Shown: piece after piece, positions 17,983 to 20,905 of the stretch
How positions within the stretch are numbered: position 1 is the first letter of the stretch
Layout of the letters: every line of letters begins with the position of its first letter
Assembly (NCBI GenBank): GCA_002104945.1
Contig: MCFH01000180.1
Coordinates: 1 to 20,905, forward strand
DNA: 20,905 bases
Source: Piromyces finnis
Lineage: Eukaryota > Neocallimastigomycota > Neocallimastigomycetes > Neocallimastigales > Neocallimastigaceae
Direction: 5' to 3'
Notes under the pieces: model-generated
The model's database searches: none
What the model was told of the DNA's origin: nothing
The model's input: the letters and a program-made list of their open reading frames with translations, nothing else
Program-made: the position numbers and the translations under genes

Positions 17983-20397
17983 ATGAATATATCTATTTTA
18001 TTGATTTCAATTATTATTAATACAATAAAATGTATTTCTGCTCAAAGCCCTATTAATGAAGAATGTATTATAGTAAATAAAATATTCCATAACGACCAAA
18101 CATATAATTGTTGTCAAGACGGAGGTGTGACTTGTTCAAATGATGGTCATATCATTAAGCTGTAATAAATTGATTATTTTTTTTTTTTTACTATTATTTT
18201 ATAAAACATAGAAAAAAAAAAGTTGAAACATAATATATATATTACATTTTTTTTCAATACTTTTAAAATATAATTATATATGGTTCTACTTTTAATATAT
18301 ATAATATATATATATATATTACATATTAACATGTTTTACTTATGTCTATTAAAAAAGAAATATGAAAAGTGGGTTTTCTCTAACATCAGAAATTGAAAAT
18401 TTAACAAATTTGGAATATATGTAAGAATAGTTACAATAATTTATTATTAATTATTTATTACTATAAATAAATGATTATGTATTAATATTATTTGATGAAA
18501 TAGACATTTAGTGGAAAGTGAATTTACTGGTTCTATACCACCTGAACTTGGAAATTTATCAAATTTGGAATATTTGTAATAATAATTAAAGTAATTTTTT
18601 TTATGAATTATACATTATTAATACTATATTCTAATATTATTTGAAATAGACATATAGAATGTAGTTCATATGGATCTATACCATCTGAACTTGGAAAATT
18701 ATCTAATTTAAAATACCTGTAATTTAATATAATAAATATTGATATATAAAGACATAAAAAGTTTAAATATATTTATTATATATTTCTTTTTTTTTTTTTT
18801 TGTTAAAAAAAAATAGTCTTTTACAATCAAAAAATATAAGTGGTTTCATTCCACCTGAACTTGGGAATTTATCAAATTTAGAATATTTGTAATTGTTTAA
18901 AATATAATAATAGAAATAAAGAAATTATTATTATAATTTTAATATATTTATCCAAGTATTTATTTCAATTTAAAAAAAGATCAATATATGGAAGTCAGAT
19001 AACTGGTTTAATTCCTTCTTCATTAGGAAATTTATCAAAATTAAGTAGATTGTAATGCGTTAAAAATACCTACTATTTAATAATAATTAAATAAAACATT
19101 TTCTTATTGTTCATTTATTTTTTTTATATATATAAAAGAGACATATCTAATACTAATATAACTGGTAATATTCCACCGGAATATGGAAACTTAATAAATT
19201 TGGAATATTTGTATTTATTTAAAATTATATTATAGAATACTATATATATATATATTCTATAACTCATTATTTTTATTTTCTCTTGAAATAGAGAATTAAT
19301 GAATAACAATTTAGACGGTTCTATACCACCAGAACTTGGAAAATTACCAAAATTAAAAACTTTGTAATTCTTTTTTATTTTTTTTTTTTTAAAATTTTAT
19401 TTTATATCATTATAATTTATTATATATTTATTCTATTAATTTTTATTTAAATAACTAAATCTTTACAATATTTATTTGAAATAGTGCTTTATCTAATAAT
19501 AACTTAAGCGGTTCTATACCACAAGAACTTGGAAAATTACCAAAATTAAAAACTTTGTAATTTTTTTTAAATAATTTATTTTATATTGTATTATGTATTA
19601 TTACTATTCTATTAATTAATATTAAAATACTAAATATTTATAATTTTTATTTGAAATAGTGATTTATCTAATAATAACTTAAGCGGTTCTATACCATCAG
19701 AATTTGAAAATCTATCAAACTTAGAAAAATTGTATATTAATAAATAATAAAGTATCTATAATCCTAATACAATAATTAATAAATAAACTATTTTATTTTA
19801 TTTTAATATGAAATTAGAGATTTATCTAATAATAATTTAACTGGTTCTATACCCCCAGAACTTGCAAAATTATCAAAATTAAAAACTTTGTAATTCCTTT
19901 TTTTTTTTTTTTTTTAATATTCTAATAGAAATATAGATACTTTTTTTTAATTTAACTAAACTAATAATTTTATATTCCATTTTAAATAGAAATTTATCTA
20001 ATAATAACTTAAGTGGTTCAATCCCAAAAGAAATCAAAAAACTAAATATAAAATTGTAATTAATTTCTTTTATTTTTTTTTTAATTACATAAAAAATTTA
20101 TAAAACAAATATTTATATATAATTTTAAATTTAAATTTAATATCAGGAAATACTTCAAATAATCCTTTATTAGAAACAAAGGAAGGAAAGAGTAGTAACA
20201 ATAAATTATTAATAATATTAAGTCCAATTATCCTATGTATTATATTCATTATTTCAGTAATGACATATGTATATTTTAAAAATAGAAAAAGATATACCAA
20301 TTATAATGAAGGTGATACTATAATATCTTCACAACAATATAAAAGTGATAACAACAACGCAATATATAGTGATCTTATTATTAAAACGAATGATTAA
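17983..20397 (+). CDS. Plant-type leucine-rich-repeat membrane protein, 13 exons
   Basis: Spliced model: exons 17983-18161, 18358-18420, 18504-18575, 18650-18718, 18817-18888, 18980-19051, 19139-19210, 19292-19363, 19485-19556, 19660-19731, 19818-19889, 19990-20055 and a last exon ending at 20397. Using the phase-consistent TAG at 20193-20195, the product is 384 aa. Exon 1 encodes a signal peptide (cleavage near CISA/QSP) and a Cys cap, NCCQDGGVTCSNDGHIIKL, resembling the plant LRRNT_2 cap. Exons 2-12 each encode one LRR of about 24 residues, best form NNLSGSIPxELGxLxxL. The last exon encodes a transmembrane helix, then KNRKR and a short Asn/Ser/Tyr-containing tail without a kinase domain. 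Donors are mostly GTAAT and acceptors AG, and all introns are phase 2. It is probably a surface receptor or adhesion protein with unknown ligand. The last junction is uncertain: CAG at 20144-20146 breaks the frame. Confidence 0.88.
18358..20055 (+). repeat. Array of 11 one-LRR exons
   Basis: Eight exons (3 and 5-11) are exactly 72 nt; the others are 63 (exon 2), 69 (exon 4) and 66 nt (exon 12). Each starts with the third base of a Leu or Ile codon and ends with its first two bases, so exons can be gained or lost without shifting frame. Exons 8-12 are most alike (ttatctaataataactta, ggttctatacca). Exons 8 and 9 share their last 32 bases and the donor. Confidence 0.92.
20196..20397 (+). other. 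Last LRR-gene exon: transmembrane helix and cytoplasmic tail
   Basis: In the frame ending at TAA 20395-20397, the sequence gives a hydrophobic span beginning KLLIILSPIIL, a KNRKR stop-transfer cluster and a tail of about 38 residues ending KTND. The same frame is open upstream to 20146 and reads GNTSNNPLLETKEGKSSN, which looks like a genuine linker. The exon may therefore start earlier than modelled. Confidence 0.7.
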
Positions 20398-20905
20398 ATG
20401 ATATAATTAAAAAAAAAAACTTTCTACATATTTTTCTTTATATTATTTTATAATATCAAAAAAAAAAGGTAATTTAACTCGTTTTATCATATTAAACATA
20501 TTATAATTTATCATAGTATCAATGCTATTGTTAATTAAATAAATCTGTATTGTTATATCATCCCATAAATAAAAAATAATTTATATAATTCAATAAATAA
20601 TACTCAAAAAAAATAAATAAATAAATAGATATAATAATATTAAATAATTAATTAATCTATCTATGATACTATTTAATACAGTATAGAATATATAATAATA
20701 CTATTTATTCTTTGTAAAATATAAATTTTATATATTTTTATATAAAATTTAATAATTATTCCTTTCCATCACAACTTAAAGTTAATAAAAGTACTTTAAA
20801 AAGTTAAAAAAATATACTTTTCCAAAAAAATAAATATATATATAATAAAATATTTTATTGCTCATACAATTCATACATTTAAATTCATTTTATAAAAATC
20901 AAAAT
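20398..20905. other. AT-rich 3' flank of the LRR gene
   Basis: No gene is seen. AATAAA-type motifs (for example near 20568 and 20595) could serve as polyadenylation signals, but at this base composition they are expected by chance. Confidence 0.6.

Noticed and set aside
19124-20300. Minus-strand frames 19124-19309 and 20085-20300
   Set aside because: They are antisense to LRR-gene exons and introns, which give a coherent spliced model on the plus strand.

Overview
The window looks like nuclear DNA of a very AT-rich eukaryotic microbe, most likely an anaerobic gut fungus (Neocallimastigomycota). This is inferred from four things: intergenic DNA made almost entirely of A/T homopolymers and microsatellites, short GT..AG introns, a secreted expansin/RlpA-like double-psi barrel protein on a Thr/Pro-rich stalk, and a plant-type leucine-rich-repeat membrane protein. 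The organism is not proven by any single marker.

Positions 1-9098 are retrotransposon territory. An apparently intact APE-type non-LTR retrotransposon (LINE) lies on the minus strand: ORF 8204-3678, 1508 aa, followed by a 3' UTR and a 52-nt poly(A) tail that reads as poly(T) on the plus strand. The first 2185 bases are a second copy of its 3' half on the plus strand, broken by many single-base indels. The two copies meet tail to tail around a roughly 600-bp repeat, present as A (2186-2780, minus) and B (2781-3386, plus), so that about 1-5606 forms one huge imperfect palindrome centred near 2769. A third copy of the repeat, C (8416-9098), lies at the LINE 5' end. The repeat contains about 124-bp monomers, each with a perfect ATTGCGCAAT palindrome. 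It may be the LINE's 5' UTR/promoter, and the LINE tails insert at one defined point in it. The left arm could be an assembly fold-back.

Positions 9099-10671 are AT-rich intergenic DNA. A minus-strand gene at 11847-10672 encodes a signal-peptide, double-psi beta-barrel (expansin-like) domain, repetitive stalk, transmembrane helix and basic tail. Positions 11848-17982 are about 6 kb of AT-rich DNA with small tandem repeats, several hairpins and one unexplained GC-richer island (14941-15130), but no gene I can support.

Positions 17983-20397 hold a spliced plus-strand gene that no single ORF shows. Its 13 exons comprise a secreted Cys-cap exon, eleven exons that each encode one LRR (mostly exactly 72 nt, all bounded by phase-2 introns), and a last exon with a transmembrane helix and short tail. 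The rest of the window is AT-rich 3' flank. The two cellular genes both predict surface-exposed, membrane-anchored proteins, but nothing in the sequence links them functionally.
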